Positions 17,630 through 28,151 of a DNA stretch of 64,000 bases are shown here, piece after piece. The stretch lies in NCBI GenBank assembly GCA_937898545.1, contig CALEJV010000007.1, forward strand, positions 62,001 through 126,000, given 5' to 3'. The notes beneath the pieces were generated by a model. The model was not told the origin of the DNA. It searched no databases and was given only the letters and a program-made list of their open reading frames with translations. Both the position numbers and the translations under genes were made by a program. Numbering within the stretch: position 1 is the first letter of the stretch; every line of letters starts with the position of its first letter. Origin of the DNA: an uncultured Candidatus Saccharibacteria bacterium. GTDB lineage: Bacteria > Patescibacteriota > Saccharimonadia > Saccharimonadales > Saccharimonadaceae.

Positions 17630-17690
17630 ACTCAAGGTGGGGTGCTGGGGCGCGGCTATGGTAGCCATGCCTGGGCAGCCCACCTTGAGT
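17630..17690. repeat. Long imperfect hairpin
   Basis: Outer arms ACTCAAGGTGGG (17630-17641) and CCCACCTTGAGT (17679-17690) are perfectly complementary. Inside are TGC/GCA, GGC/GCC and GGCTA/TAGCC pairs around a small loop. 61 nt in all, no T tract. Unlike repeat families A and B in sequence. Confidence 0.6.
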
Positions 17691-17829
17691 GGTATGCTCT
17701 GCTTGTCAAACAACACTTTTGGACAAAATGCGAACATATGTCAACAAAAGCTGATATATATATCAATATATGAAAGGCTAGTCAAGTGGGTGCGACATAG
17801 GCCCAAAAACCTTACCAATAGTTAGCGCG

Positions 17830-17931
17830 CTATACGCATCGAACAAGAAAATATATGGAGGCCAGCACTGACGTACGCGGAGGAGCTCTGTGGGGTATCT
17901 GGCCGGAACATTTTCGGTTCGACGTGTATAG
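17830..17931 (+). repeat. Structured repeat family A, copy 1
   Basis: Nested complementary arms: CTATAC/GTATAG (17830, 17926), TCGAAC/GTTCGA (17839, 17917), GAAAAT/ATTTTC (17847, 17910) and GGCCAG/CTGGCC (17860, 17899). The core words GGAGGCCAGC and TCTGGCCGGAACATTTTCGG recur, on the other strand, at 56769-56891, while the outer arms differ. It lies 140 bp upstream of htpX. Confidence 0.75.
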
Positions 17932-18074
17932 TGTACTGGGCTTGAATTGATCATTACAATCGATTGCCACATTCCATTGCAAGCAGTGAGGAGGGCGAGC
18001 GAACGTAGAGAGAGTGGTGCTTAGTGATTAACACGAATACCTGCAAAACCACCATTATCTGCTACAATATATCT

Positions 18075-18968
18075 ATGTACAGAGCAATTGCACACAACAA
18101 ACGTAATACAGTTATTTTGATGATCGTCTTCGTCGCGATGGTGGCGGTGATTGGCCTAGCGGCGCAGTTGATTATGAATAGCCGCGGCATGCAGGGCAAC
18201 CTGACGATCTTTTGGGGGACGTTTATTGGGGCGCTGATCTATGCATTGGTGCAGTACTTCATCGCTTCTAAGCTTGCTATGAGTATGACTGGTGCGGTGG
18301 AGATTCGCAAGGCAGATAACCCCCGTTTGTGGCGCACCGTCGAGAATCTTGCCATTACCGTGGGGCTACCTATGCCGCAGGTGTATATTATCGATGACCC
18401 AGCACCGAATGCCTTTGCCACTGGCCGCGACCCCAAGCATGCCATTGTAGGCGTGACGACTGGCCTGCTGGAGATTATGGATGATCGTGAGCTGACCGCT
18501 GTGCTGGCCCACGAGATGGGGCATGTCCAAAACTACGATATTCGGGTGAGTATGATTACCTTTGGCCTGGTGAGTGCGATCGGCCTTGTGTCGGACATTG
18601 CGCTGCGCATGCTGTGGTTCCGCGATAATGACAACCGCGAGACCAATCCAGTGCTACTGGTGCTTGGTATCGTCGCCATCATCCTTGCACCCATCGTGGC
18701 AGCCATTATGCAAATGGCGGTGAGCCGCCAGCGTGAGTACCTGGCCGATGCGACTGGTGCACTGACGACGCGCGACCCAGCTGGCCTGGCTAGCGCGCTG
18801 GGTAAGCTGCAGGCATACACTCGCCCGATGGAGAAGCAGGTCAGCTCAAGTGCTAATATGTTTATGGTGAACCCGCTCAAGCCAGGGTTTTTTAGCCGGT
18901 TGTTTAGCACCCACCCACCGCTCGAAGACCGCATCAAGCGCCTCAACGAAGATATGAATAAATGGTAG
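18075..18968 (+). CDS. htpX: Membrane zinc metalloprotease HtpX (M48)
   Basis: About 297 residues. Two N-terminal membrane segments, the zinc motif HEMGH at residues 146-150, two more hydrophobic segments, and the third ligand in SRQREYLADATGA; ends with THPPLEDRI, a family landmark. Degrades misfolded membrane proteins. Start ATG 18075 is set by TACAAT exactly 6 nt upstream (leaderless); the longer frame from 18024 would contain this promoter. Next gene begins about 10 nt after its stop. Confidence 0.93.
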   Translation: MYRAIAHNKRNTVILMIVFVAMVAVIGLAAQLIMNSRGMQGNLTIFWGTFIGALIYALVQYFIASKLAMSMTGAVEIRKADNPRLWRTVENLAITVGLPMPQVYIIDDPAPNAFATGRDPKHAIVGVTTGLLEIMDDRELTAVLAHEMGHVQNYDIRVSMITFGLVSAIGLVSDIALRMLWFRDNDNRETNPVLLVLGIVAIILAPIVAAIMQMAVSRQREYLADATGALTTRDPAGLASALGKLQAYTRPMEKQVSSSANMFMVNPLKPGFFSRLFSTHPPLEDRIKRLNEDMNKW

Positions 18969-18978
18969 GGTGGTGCCT

Positions 18979-20220
18979 GTGGCAAAAAAAACAAAGTCAA
19001 CTCGCCGCTCATCATCACGCACCGCTCCAGCGGTTGCTACGAACCAACATCGCTCAAAAAAAGAGGCAAAACACCCTGGCATTGCAAAAAAGGCAACACC
19101 ATCCTCTCGTGGTACTGCTTCCGCAAAAGCCCGCTCGCAGCACTCGAAGGATGCTCCATCGACGCGACCCAGCTGGCGCACCAACCTCCACTGGCGGACC
19201 TGGCAGGCTCGCAGTGGTAGGGTAGTAGCGAGCAGCCGTCAATGGTTGCATAATTTACAACGGCGACGACCGCATCGAAGCTTCCGTCGCACCCGCCGAC
19301 GTGATTATGCGCGGTCACTGCAATTGCCAGGCTACGTCGCCTTTACTGCACAAGTGATGCGGATGGTGCGGGCGCACTGGCGGACGTTGTGCCTCTTGGC
19401 GGTGTTTTATGCCGTGCTGCTCTTGGCACTGGGGGCGATTACCAACCAGACAATGTACGACCGTCTGCAGAGTATGCTAGCAGAGTCGGGCAAGGATATT
19501 CTCACTGGTGCCTGGGGTAAGCTAGGTGAGGCAGGGCTCCTCATGGTGACGGCCTTTGGTACGGGCAGCGGCAATCTCAGTGCCGACCAGCAGCTCTATG
19601 TGGTGCTGGGCTTTTTGCTAGTGTGGCTCACCACAGTGTGGCTGCTGCGCGAGTACAAGGCAGGGCGAGCGCCACGCCTGCGCGATGGGCTATATAATGC
19701 CTGTGCACCACTGGTAGCCACGCTGATGATTGTCCTCGTCTTCCTCGTGCAGCTTATTCCGCTAGGGGCGATGGCGCTGGTGTATATTGGTCTGTCGAAC
19801 AATGGAGTAATTAGCGAGGGCTTTGGCTCGATGCTCTTCTATGTGCTACTAGCTACTGTGGCAGTACTGACGCTTTATTGGGGCACGAGCACCTTCATTG
19901 CGCTTGTGGTAGTGACGCTGCCCGGTATGTACCCCATGCGAGCGCTGGCAGCGGCGGGCGATTTGGTGGTAGGGCGACGGCTGCGGATTTTGTACCGGCT
20001 GCTGTGGCTATTTGGCAGCGTGGCAGTGCTGTGGTGCGTGGTGATGATCCCCGCTATTCTCCTTGATGCCTGGCTCAAGCACCTTTGGCAATGGTACGCC
20101 TCTGTGCCAGCGATGCCCGTCCTGGCGGGCTTCATCAGCTCGGTGACGGTGGTATGGTGCGCGGCGTATATCTACCTCCTTTATCGCAAAATTGTTGATG
20201 ATACGGCAGCGCCAGCGTAA
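18979..20220 (+). CDS. Polytopic membrane protein with long basic N-terminus
   Basis: About 413 residues. The first 110 are rich in Lys, Arg, Ser and Thr and look disordered and cytosolic. The rest has about six membrane segments, with GLSNNGVI and TFIALVVVTLPGMYPMRALAAAGDLVVG between them, reminiscent of generic YihY/GPDPase-membrane-type proteins but not assignable. Starts with GTG: 18979 is chosen, with GTG 18970 or 18973 also possible. Follows htpX closely, so probably co-transcribed. Confidence 0.6.
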   Translation: MAKKTKSTRRSSSRTAPAVATNQHRSKKEAKHPGIAKKATPSSRGTASAKARSQHSKDAPSTRPSWRTNLHWRTWQARSGRVVASSRQWLHNLQRRRPHRSFRRTRRRDYARSLQLPGYVAFTAQVMRMVRAHWRTLCLLAVFYAVLLLALGAITNQTMYDRLQSMLAESGKDILTGAWGKLGEAGLLMVTAFGTGSGNLSADQQLYVVLGFLLVWLTTVWLLREYKAGRAPRLRDGLYNACAPLVATLMIVLVFLVQLIPLGAMALVYIGLSNNGVISEGFGSMLFYVLLATVAVLTLYWGTSTFIALVVVTLPGMYPMRALAAAGDLVVGRRLRILYRLLWLFGSVAVLWCVVMIPAILLDAWLKHLWQWYASVPAMPVLAGFISSVTVVWCAAYIYLLYRKIVDDTAAPA

Positions 20221-20304
20221 GGTAGCGTGCCTCGGCAGCGTGTTGTTGGATAAGATATGTGCGTGATTGGTGGGAAATAAACCACCTTCTCTAGTATGGT
20301 GGTA

Positions 20305-20442
20305 GCTCGTCCTCTCCACATCCCTCCGATAGAACACTATAAGGGTCGATGTCTCCCAGACATCGACCTCTTGCGCTGGGCTGAAAACTCGTTATTACAA
20401 CGAGTTTTCACACTCCATCGGATGAATGTGGAGAGGACGAGC
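20305..20442. repeat. Structured repeat family B, copy 1
   Basis: A closed multi-branch structure. The outer stem is 17 bp and perfect (arms 20305-20321 and 20426-20442, starting GCTCGTCCTC). Inside are TCCGAT/ATCGGA (20325, 20417), hairpin 1 GGTCGATGTC/GACATCGACC (20344, 20359) and hairpin 2 GAAAACTCGTT/AACGAGTTTTC (20383, 20399). The inner words AACACTA, AAGGGTCGAT, ACCTCTTG and ATCGGAT recur at 39330-39455. Confidence 0.8.
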
Positions 20443-20557
20443 GCGAGATGCAGCAAGGAACTACTTTTAGATTAAATATATACTGCAGCATGGTTACAAT
20501 GAATCTTCTCTTAAAACACTGCACTCATTGCCAAATTCCGCTATACTAAAGCAGTAA

Positions 20558-22729
<2,172 letters not shown>

Positions 22730-22744
22730 ACAGGAGAAAGATAT

Positions 22745-23350
22745 ATGGCAACCCCAGAACAACCGCAAAGAGATGAATTAATAGCTGCAGCGAAAAGTAT
22801 GGCGCCATTCCCAATACTTATGGCAACCTTTATGCTTATATATGCTGTGTGGTTTGGTGTGGCGTGGGGCACTATTGGCTGGGCGGTCTTTGCACTATTT
22901 GGTGCGTATGCGGCATGGCTGATTTTTTGCGGTGTGCAGCATATCCGCGCAACGAAAAAATTGCCCAAGCCAGCACCAACGCCAGTTAGCAAGCGGATCG
23001 CTAAGCAGATGCAGCTGCTGAGTACCGTGTCGTATGCACCACTGTGGATTATCTTTGCGTTGCTTGGTATGTTTCAGCAGCAGATTTATATCATGCCAGC
23101 GCTTGTGTTGATTGTTGGGCTGCACTTCATTCCGCAGGCAAAGATCTTTGACCGGACGATTGATTATTATCTTGCACCTCTCCCCATCTGCACGGCATTA
23201 ATTGGCTTCTACCTTGCCTTTGGAACGAGTACTTCGTGGCAAGCGGTCTATGCTGTCAGCAGCATTGGTGGTGCACTCGCAACCGCAGGGTATGGCTTGT
23301 ATATGGTACTAAGCCACAAGCAGCTCATGAACGAAATCAACCACGCGTAA
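22745..23350 (+). CDS. Polytopic membrane protein of unknown family
   Basis: 201 residues with about six hydrophobic segments (residues 20-60, 95-135, 145-190) separated by a basic loop (RATKKLPKPAPTPVSKRIAK). Starts 15 nt after ligA with a good AGGAG, so it is probably in the same transcript. No recognised motif. Confidence 0.7.
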   Translation: MATPEQPQRDELIAAAKSMAPFPILMATFMLIYAVWFGVAWGTIGWAVFALFGAYAAWLIFCGVQHIRATKKLPKPAPTPVSKRIAKQMQLLSTVSYAPLWIIFALLGMFQQQIYIMPALVLIVGLHFIPQAKIFDRTIDYYLAPLPICTALIGFYLAFGTSTSWQAVYAVSSIGGALATAGYGLYMVLSHKQLMNEINHA

Positions 23351-23541
23351 AAGTGTATGAGAACCAGTGCCAAATCGGCTAGCTTGCAAAATGCAAGTGA
23401 AAATAAGTATATAGAATCATCTGAATATATCACAGTATGATTCAAAAATTAGACAGAAAAGAGGAGAAATAGCGAATAATAGAGGTAACAGTAACAAGAG
23501 CAAAATCACACTAGATATCAGTCTATAACAGAGGTAGTATT

Positions 23542-24042
23542 ATGAATATGACAGAAAATATACACAATAAATCAACTATGGCTGGCTTTTTCTTAGATGG
23601 CTGGTATGTCTTTGATAATTTCGCACCATGCCAAGTTGAGTGGCGCGGCGTGCTGTACCCGACGAGCGAACATGCCTACCAAGCAGCGCATTTTTTTGAC
23701 ACCAATCCAGCTCGGGCTGAGCAGGTGCGTGCGTGCCGCTCACCGCGCTTAGCGTCTGATTTTGCCAACCAGCACAAGGCTGAAGAAGACCCCAATTGGG
23801 ACGATAAGAAAGTAGCAATTATGGAAGAAATTGTACGCTGCAAGCTTGCTCAGCACGATCTTGTGCGTGAGACACTCATTGCATCGGGCGATCGATATAT
23901 TGTGGAGATGAATGACGATGACAGCTTTTGGGGTTGGGGTAGCGACCACCAAGGGCGCAATGAACTCGGCAAAATTTGGATGCGCCTGCGCGAGGAGTTG
24001 CAAAATGCAAGCAAAAACAACACTATGAACGGTGATGCGTAA
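23542..24042 (+). CDS. NADAR-family N-glycosidase (YbiA-like)
   Basis: 166 residues with the NADAR landmarks: DNFAPC near residue 24, YPTSEHAYQAAHF near 40, and DSFWGWGSDHQGRNELGKIWMRLR near 125. Members hydrolyse N-glycosidic bonds in riboflavin-pathway intermediates (YbiA) or remove ADP-ribose from guanine in DNA in DarT1 systems; no DarT lies nearby. ATG 23542 or 23548 may be the start. Heads a cluster with two nucleotide-cleaning enzymes. Confidence 0.82.
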   Translation: MNMTENIHNKSTMAGFFLDGWYVFDNFAPCQVEWRGVLYPTSEHAYQAAHFFDTNPARAEQVRACRSPRLASDFANQHKAEEDPNWDDKKVAIMEEIVRCKLAQHDLVRETLIASGDRYIVEMNDDDSFWGWGSDHQGRNELGKIWMRLREELQNASKNNTMNGDA

Positions 24043-24141
24043 AATTCATTATGCAATATATGCTATGATGGCAACCCGGCAATAGCAGGGTATAGAATAC
24101 ACAAAAGAACTCAACAATAAACAAGCAAGGAGGATAAGACA

Positions 24142-24558
24142 ATGGTGCGATTCTATCTCGAAAAGCTCGTACGTGACAAGGTTGTCGAAAAATGCAAGGT
24201 CGACCCGCAGGTGCTCCATATGGAGTATCATCAATTGGATCGCGCGGCGTATCGCCGTGAGTTACAGCGCAAGATTCATGAGGAGGCAAACGAAATTCCA
24301 CTAGGCGATGATAGGCTAGAAGAGGCGCTGCAGGAGCTGGCGGATGTGCAGGCTGTTCTCGATGCACTGCGCGATGATTTTGGCTTTTCACCTCAGCAGG
24401 TGCAAGACGCAGTGGCGCGCAAAGCTGCACATGCTGGCGGTTTTCAAGGGCGCTATTATATTGCGTACAACGACCTAGCGGAAGATAGCAAATGGGTCGA
24501 GGTTTTTCGGGCACAGCCAGAGAAATATCGAGAAGAGAAGCACGAGGGAGATAAATGA
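24142..24558 (+). CDS. MazG-like nucleotide pyrophosphohydrolase
   Basis: 138 residues beginning FYLEKLVRDKV, typical of MazG-like/phosphoribosyl-ATP pyrophosphohydrolase-type proteins, with acidic helices KIHEEANE (residue about 50) and LEEALQELADVQAVLDAL that give the EExxE..ExxD metal site. Cleaves NTPs to NMP and pyrophosphate. AAGGAGG precedes the start; TGA overlaps the next ATG, so it is coupled to the HAM1-like gene. Confidence 0.78.
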   Translation: MVRFYLEKLVRDKVVEKCKVDPQVLHMEYHQLDRAAYRRELQRKIHEEANEIPLGDDRLEEALQELADVQAVLDALRDDFGFSPQQVQDAVARKAAHAGGFQGRYYIAYNDLAEDSKWVEVFRAQPEKYREEKHEGDK

Positions 24559-25112
24559 TGCAACAACCACTATTCATCACGGGCAACCAGCACAAGGCCG
24601 ACTACCTAGCGCGCATGCTTGGTATGCCGCTGGAGCATCGCAAGATTGATTTGGTAGAGATTCAATCGTCCTCACCCGAGGAGGTTGTTCGACACAAAGT
24701 GCGTGAAGCGTACGAAATTGCCCAGCGGCCAGTCCTTGTGGAAGATGTGTCACTGGGGTTTGCGGCGCTGAATGGATTACCTGGCCCATTCATTAAGTTC
24801 TTCGTTGAGGCACCAGATGGACTGGAAAAAATATGCCGTATGCTTGATGGATTTAATGATCGATCGGCACTGGCGGTAGGTGTATTTGGTTACTATGATG
24901 GCCACGAGATGCACATTTTTCGCGGCGAGTTACCTGGTAGTATTGCAGCACATCCGCGAGGTGATGGTGGCTTTGGTTGGGACAAAATATTTTGCCCAGA
25001 TGGCTACAATGGCCGGACGCGCGCTGAGTTATCGCCAGAAGAAGACGCAGCGACGTATCACATTATTAAACCAATTGCGGCAGTGAGCGAATTTTTACAA
25101 ACTCATAAGTAA
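24555..25112 (+). CDS. HAM1/RdgB-like non-canonical purine NTP pyrophosphatase
   Basis: 185 residues with the Maf/HAM1 fold: FITGNQHKADYLARML at the N-terminus (phosphate loop), VLVEDVSLGFAALNGLPGPFIKFF near residue 60, and GDGGFGWDKIFCPDG near 140. Removes dITP/XTP-like nucleotides from the pool. More divergent than canonical RdgB, so the exact substrate is open. Last gene of the sanitation cluster. Confidence 0.82.
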   Translation: MMQQPLFITGNQHKADYLARMLGMPLEHRKIDLVEIQSSSPEEVVRHKVREAYEIAQRPVLVEDVSLGFAALNGLPGPFIKFFVEAPDGLEKICRMLDGFNDRSALAVGVFGYYDGHEMHIFRGELPGSIAAHPRGDGGFGWDKIFCPDGYNGRTRAELSPEEDAATYHIIKPIAAVSEFLQTHK

Positions 25113-25569
25113 GATTTTCTGCAACTCCTACTACTGTTATTTTTATGAATCGAACATTAATTTTATTCATGGAAATTAATAGATAGCAGTATATTGATGG
25201 TGTGGTAGGTATAAGAGTTTGGATCGATTATACAATATACTGTTGAATACTTTTTTGTTTATATTCAATACAATTGTATATTGTGCGGAGAGAATAGTGT
25301 TGTGCACTGCTTGATAGCAGGGCGTGTATGGGTATGAATCTTACAAAGAGTGAGATATTTTGCTTGCAATATGCAAGCAAAAAAGCTCGGTCATTATGCT
25401 GTGAGGCAGTGGAAAAAGTAAGTAGCAGAAAGGCATTTTGGCGCCGCACGAGGGCAATAGGTAAGCCAAAATAATCGCTGCAAAAGAGAGTGCAAAAGGA
25501 ACGCAGCCCGACAATCACTTGCAAAAAACAAGCAAAAAATCACTAGCCTGCGTGAATGAACTCCACAAT
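25113..25569. other. Gene-free interval with short inverted repeats
   Basis: 457 bp of AT-rich sequence between the HAM1-like gene and the end of pta. It holds an 11-bp inverted repeat, TTTTGCTTGCA and its complement around ATA, near 25358-25382, and a related CTTGCAAAAAACAAG near 25518. No believable gene. Confidence 0.5.
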
Positions 25570-26523
25570 CTATTCAGTCGCCATACTACCAACGATTAAG
25601 CTCGCGCCAATCACATCATCGACGCTCGAGCCACGCGATAGGTCGCTGATTGGCCGTGCGAAGCCTTGCAGAATAGGGCCGTAGGCATGACCACCAGCCA
25701 GGTGTTCGGCGAGCTTGTAGGCAATGTTGCCAGAGTTGAGATCGGGGAAAACGAGGACGTTGGCTTGGCCAGCGACAGGGCTGGTAGGGGCTTTTTTGTG
25801 GCCAATAGCGGGGACGAGAGCTGTGTCAAACTGGAGCTCACCATCGATACAGAGTTCTGGCTGATGGGCTTGTACTTCTGCAAGAGCGTGGCGAATTGTT
25901 TGGATACTTTGGCCACCAGCACTGCCGAGCGTCGAGTAGGAAAGCAGCGCAACGCGGGGCTGCCAGCCAAGCCGGGTGGCGCTCAAGGCGCTGGCTCTAG
26001 CAATGGCGGCTAGGCCAGCGGCATCTGGTGTGATGTTCATCCCGCAGTCGGCAAAGATGAGTAAGCCGTCCTCTCCGCCAGCGAAGTGGGGTATATCCAT
26101 CACGAAGAAACTCGATGCATAGCGCACCCCGGGCGCTAAGCCAACAACCTTCAGCGCAGCCCGCAGCACCGCAGTGGTGGGGTGATCAATGCCCGCTACT
26201 ATAGCATCACACGTGCCATCGTGGAGCAGCTGAGCGGCGTAGGTGAGTGGGGTAAGGGGAGGTGTGTTGGTAGTATTTGCAGGTGGAGTATCGTGTTGGT
26301 AGGGTATCGTCATAATCTCGACACCTTCGAGCGAGATGCCTGCATCGGCAGCGGTTTGCTTGACGGCAGTTGGGTTATCCGCAACAAGCACAGGCCGCAC
26401 GGCGTGCCAATCGGCCAGCTGACGCACGGCGCTGAGGATAATGGGGTTGGTGCCTTCTGGGTAGGCGATGCGCGGCGGGTGAGTGGCGAGCGCATCACGG
26501 AGGGTGAGTATACGCTGGTTCAT
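25570..26523 (-). CDS. pta: Phosphate acetyltransferase
   Basis: Interconverts acetyl-CoA and acetyl phosphate. 317 residues, the short single-domain form. Family landmarks: RIAYPEG near residue 18, CDAIVAG near 107, LIFADCGMN near 155, LSYSTLGSAGG near 192, and VLVFPDLNSGNIAYKL near 252; ends with the conserved ISDLSRGSSVDDVIG. No acetate kinase gene lies in the window. The -10 box is 6 nt before the ATG and overlaps that of the divergent GNAT gene. Confidence 0.94.
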   Translation of the reverse strand: MNQRILTLRDALATHPPRIAYPEGTNPIILSAVRQLADWHAVRPVLVADNPTAVKQTAADAGISLEGVEIMTIPYQHDTPPANTTNTPPLTPLTYAAQLLHDGTCDAIVAGIDHPTTAVLRAALKVVGLAPGVRYASSFFVMDIPHFAGGEDGLLIFADCGMNITPDAAGLAAIARASALSATRLGWQPRVALLSYSTLGSAGGQSIQTIRHALAEVQAHQPELCIDGELQFDTALVPAIGHKKAPTSPVAGQANVLVFPDLNSGNIAYKLAEHLAGGHAYGPILQGFARPISDLSRGSSVDDVIGASLIVGSMATE

Positions 26524-26529
26524 ACATAT

Positions 26530-26537
26530 AGTATAAT
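26530..26537. promoter_or_regulatory. Overlapping divergent -10 boxes of pta and a GNAT gene
   Basis: The octamer AGTATAAT holds TATAAT on the plus strand (26532-26537) and TATACT on the minus strand (26530-26535). Each lies exactly 6 nt from its start codon (26544 and 26523), so both genes should give leaderless mRNAs and compete for the same site. Confidence 0.65.
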
Positions 26538-26543
26538 TGATAC

Positions 26544-27026
26544 ATGGAAGAACTCATAATCGAACAGGCAACCGCCGTCAGCCAGGCTGATGTGGCGGCA
26601 ATTGCAGCACTGGGCGATGTGCTGCGCCAAGCCGGAACAACCGCGCCAACTACTCCAACCACCTCTGATGCAGCGGCGATGGACGCTTTGCGTCAGGCGC
26701 TAGAAGCAGTGATTGCTGCTGAGAATCAAGTTCTGCTCCTGGCTCGTCTTGATGGTAAGGTAGTAGGCATGGCAACACTCGCGCTGCTGGTGGGGCCAAT
26801 CGCTGGGCGCAAGATCTACCTCGATGATTTTGTGACCGACCCATCGGTGCAGGGCAAGGGGGTTGGCTCACGGCTGTGGGATGCGATGCTGAGCTGGGGC
26901 CGGCAGCACGGTGCCGCCAAACTCACCTTCACCTCCAACCCCAAGCGCCAGGCAGCTCATCGCTTTTATCTCCACAAGGGCGCAACGATCTATAACACGA
27001 CGGTGTTTGAGAAGACAATTGAATAG
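26544..27026 (+). CDS. GNAT-family N-acetyltransferase
   Basis: 160 residues. Motif A is IYLDDFVTDPSVQGKGVGSRLWDAM near residue 92-116, followed by NPKRQAAHRFYLHKGA, the usual motif B. The N-terminal third has a Thr/Pro-rich loop (TTAPTTPTTS). Divergent from pta with a shared core promoter. Acceptor unknown. Confidence 0.85.
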   Translation: MEELIIEQATAVSQADVAAIAALGDVLRQAGTTAPTTPTTSDAAAMDALRQALEAVIAAENQVLLLARLDGKVVGMATLALLVGPIAGRKIYLDDFVTDPSVQGKGVGSRLWDAMLSWGRQHGAAKLTFTSNPKRQAAHRFYLHKGATIYNTTVFEKTIE

Positions 27027-27250
27027 TATAGGCTGAGCTGCAAAGCTTCGCCTTCTCTTGCACCAATTTGCCTTCAACAAATGGAGTAGATAGCCGTTAG
27101 TTCCATCAGCTCTAAAAGGCTAAATCTAGGGCATTTTGTAGTACTTTCAGAGGAGGTGGGGAAGAGAATGCGATATTATTCAATCATCGAGATGCCCCTG
27201 TTTTATTGCTAATATAATGCGTCGCTTGCTGTGACAGAAAAGACAGATGA

Positions 27251-27852
27251 ATGACACGAACTCAAGCCCAAGAAGTATTCTTCACCCTACATAGCACCCC
27301 GCGCGAACGAGTGACCGCGGCTGATCAAGCAGCGGCAGTGATGCGGCTGAGCCAGATTGCTTTGCATATGATGACGAAATTTGCCGATACGGTTGATGTA
27401 TATGGCTACCAGATAGACAATGCTGCGCTAGCAAAGAAACCAAGTCACCTCTGTTTTCGAACCAGAGCCGTGCCATCCTCATGCTCATGGCACCATATCA
27501 TGATGGCTCGAATCTGCGGGTAAATGTTGAGACGGCGACATTTTGGCGCGAGCCAGTGCAGCCAAACGCAAGCGACAATGCGATTGCCGCTACAGCGCAT
27601 GAGGTTAGCTTGGTGAATGGCTCAGAGCAGCTGCGCTACCGTATTGTTGCAGAGGGCAGCCACCAGCGGGTGGTGCGCTCGCTGATTGGTCTGGCGCATA
27701 GTGGCCAGCCTGCCACACGCACGATCGGCGAGAGCCAACGAATCGGCCGAGGCGACCAAGTGGTCAGCGAGGCAGAAGTACAGCAGCTCTGGAAGGTTCT
27801 GAATAGAGCAGAATCGCTTGACGCACTTGATGCAAATCGAAGTAATTTGTGA
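27251..27852 (+). pseudogene. Frameshifted gene of unknown function
   Basis: Two adjacent frames make one protein. The first reads from 27251 to about NAALAKKP; the second continues in another frame from about SKETKSPLFSNQSRAIL through APYHDGSNLRVNVETATFW to the stop at 27852. Coding character switches between about 27425 and 27470 at an A-rich stretch (GCAAAGAAACCAAG), so one indel or a sequencing error has split a gene of about 200 residues. The pattern (helix, then beta strands with LRYRIVAEG, then a helical end) resembles the genes at 30056 and 30765. Confidence 0.6.
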
Positions 27853-28074
27853 AGCTTCAAGATTTCGCTTTCTTAGTGTAAACCGCCTTTGATCACTTCA
27901 GACAGATAGGCTCAACAACTAGCTGTCACAGCTGGTGTTTGCTTTCGCGCTGGAGCCACGACTTGGAGAATGTCATTAATTCTTAATGTTGAAGAGGAAG
28001 GGACGATAGAGGGCGTGAAATTACCAAGAAGAATCTCTAGATTCAATTGAAGAGTAACATTCTTCTGGGAAGGC

Positions 28075-28100
28075 AAAAAACCGGCTATTATAGCCGGTTT
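28075..28100 (-). terminator. Terminator of the CAP-domain gene
   Basis: AAACCGGCTA (28078-28087) and TAGCCGGTTT (28091-28100) form a 10-bp stem; on the minus strand six T residues follow. Confidence 0.9.
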
Positions 28101-28151
28101 CTTCTCTGTCTGAGCAAGTGTTTTCTCTCAGATATTCTTGCTTATCCTCTC

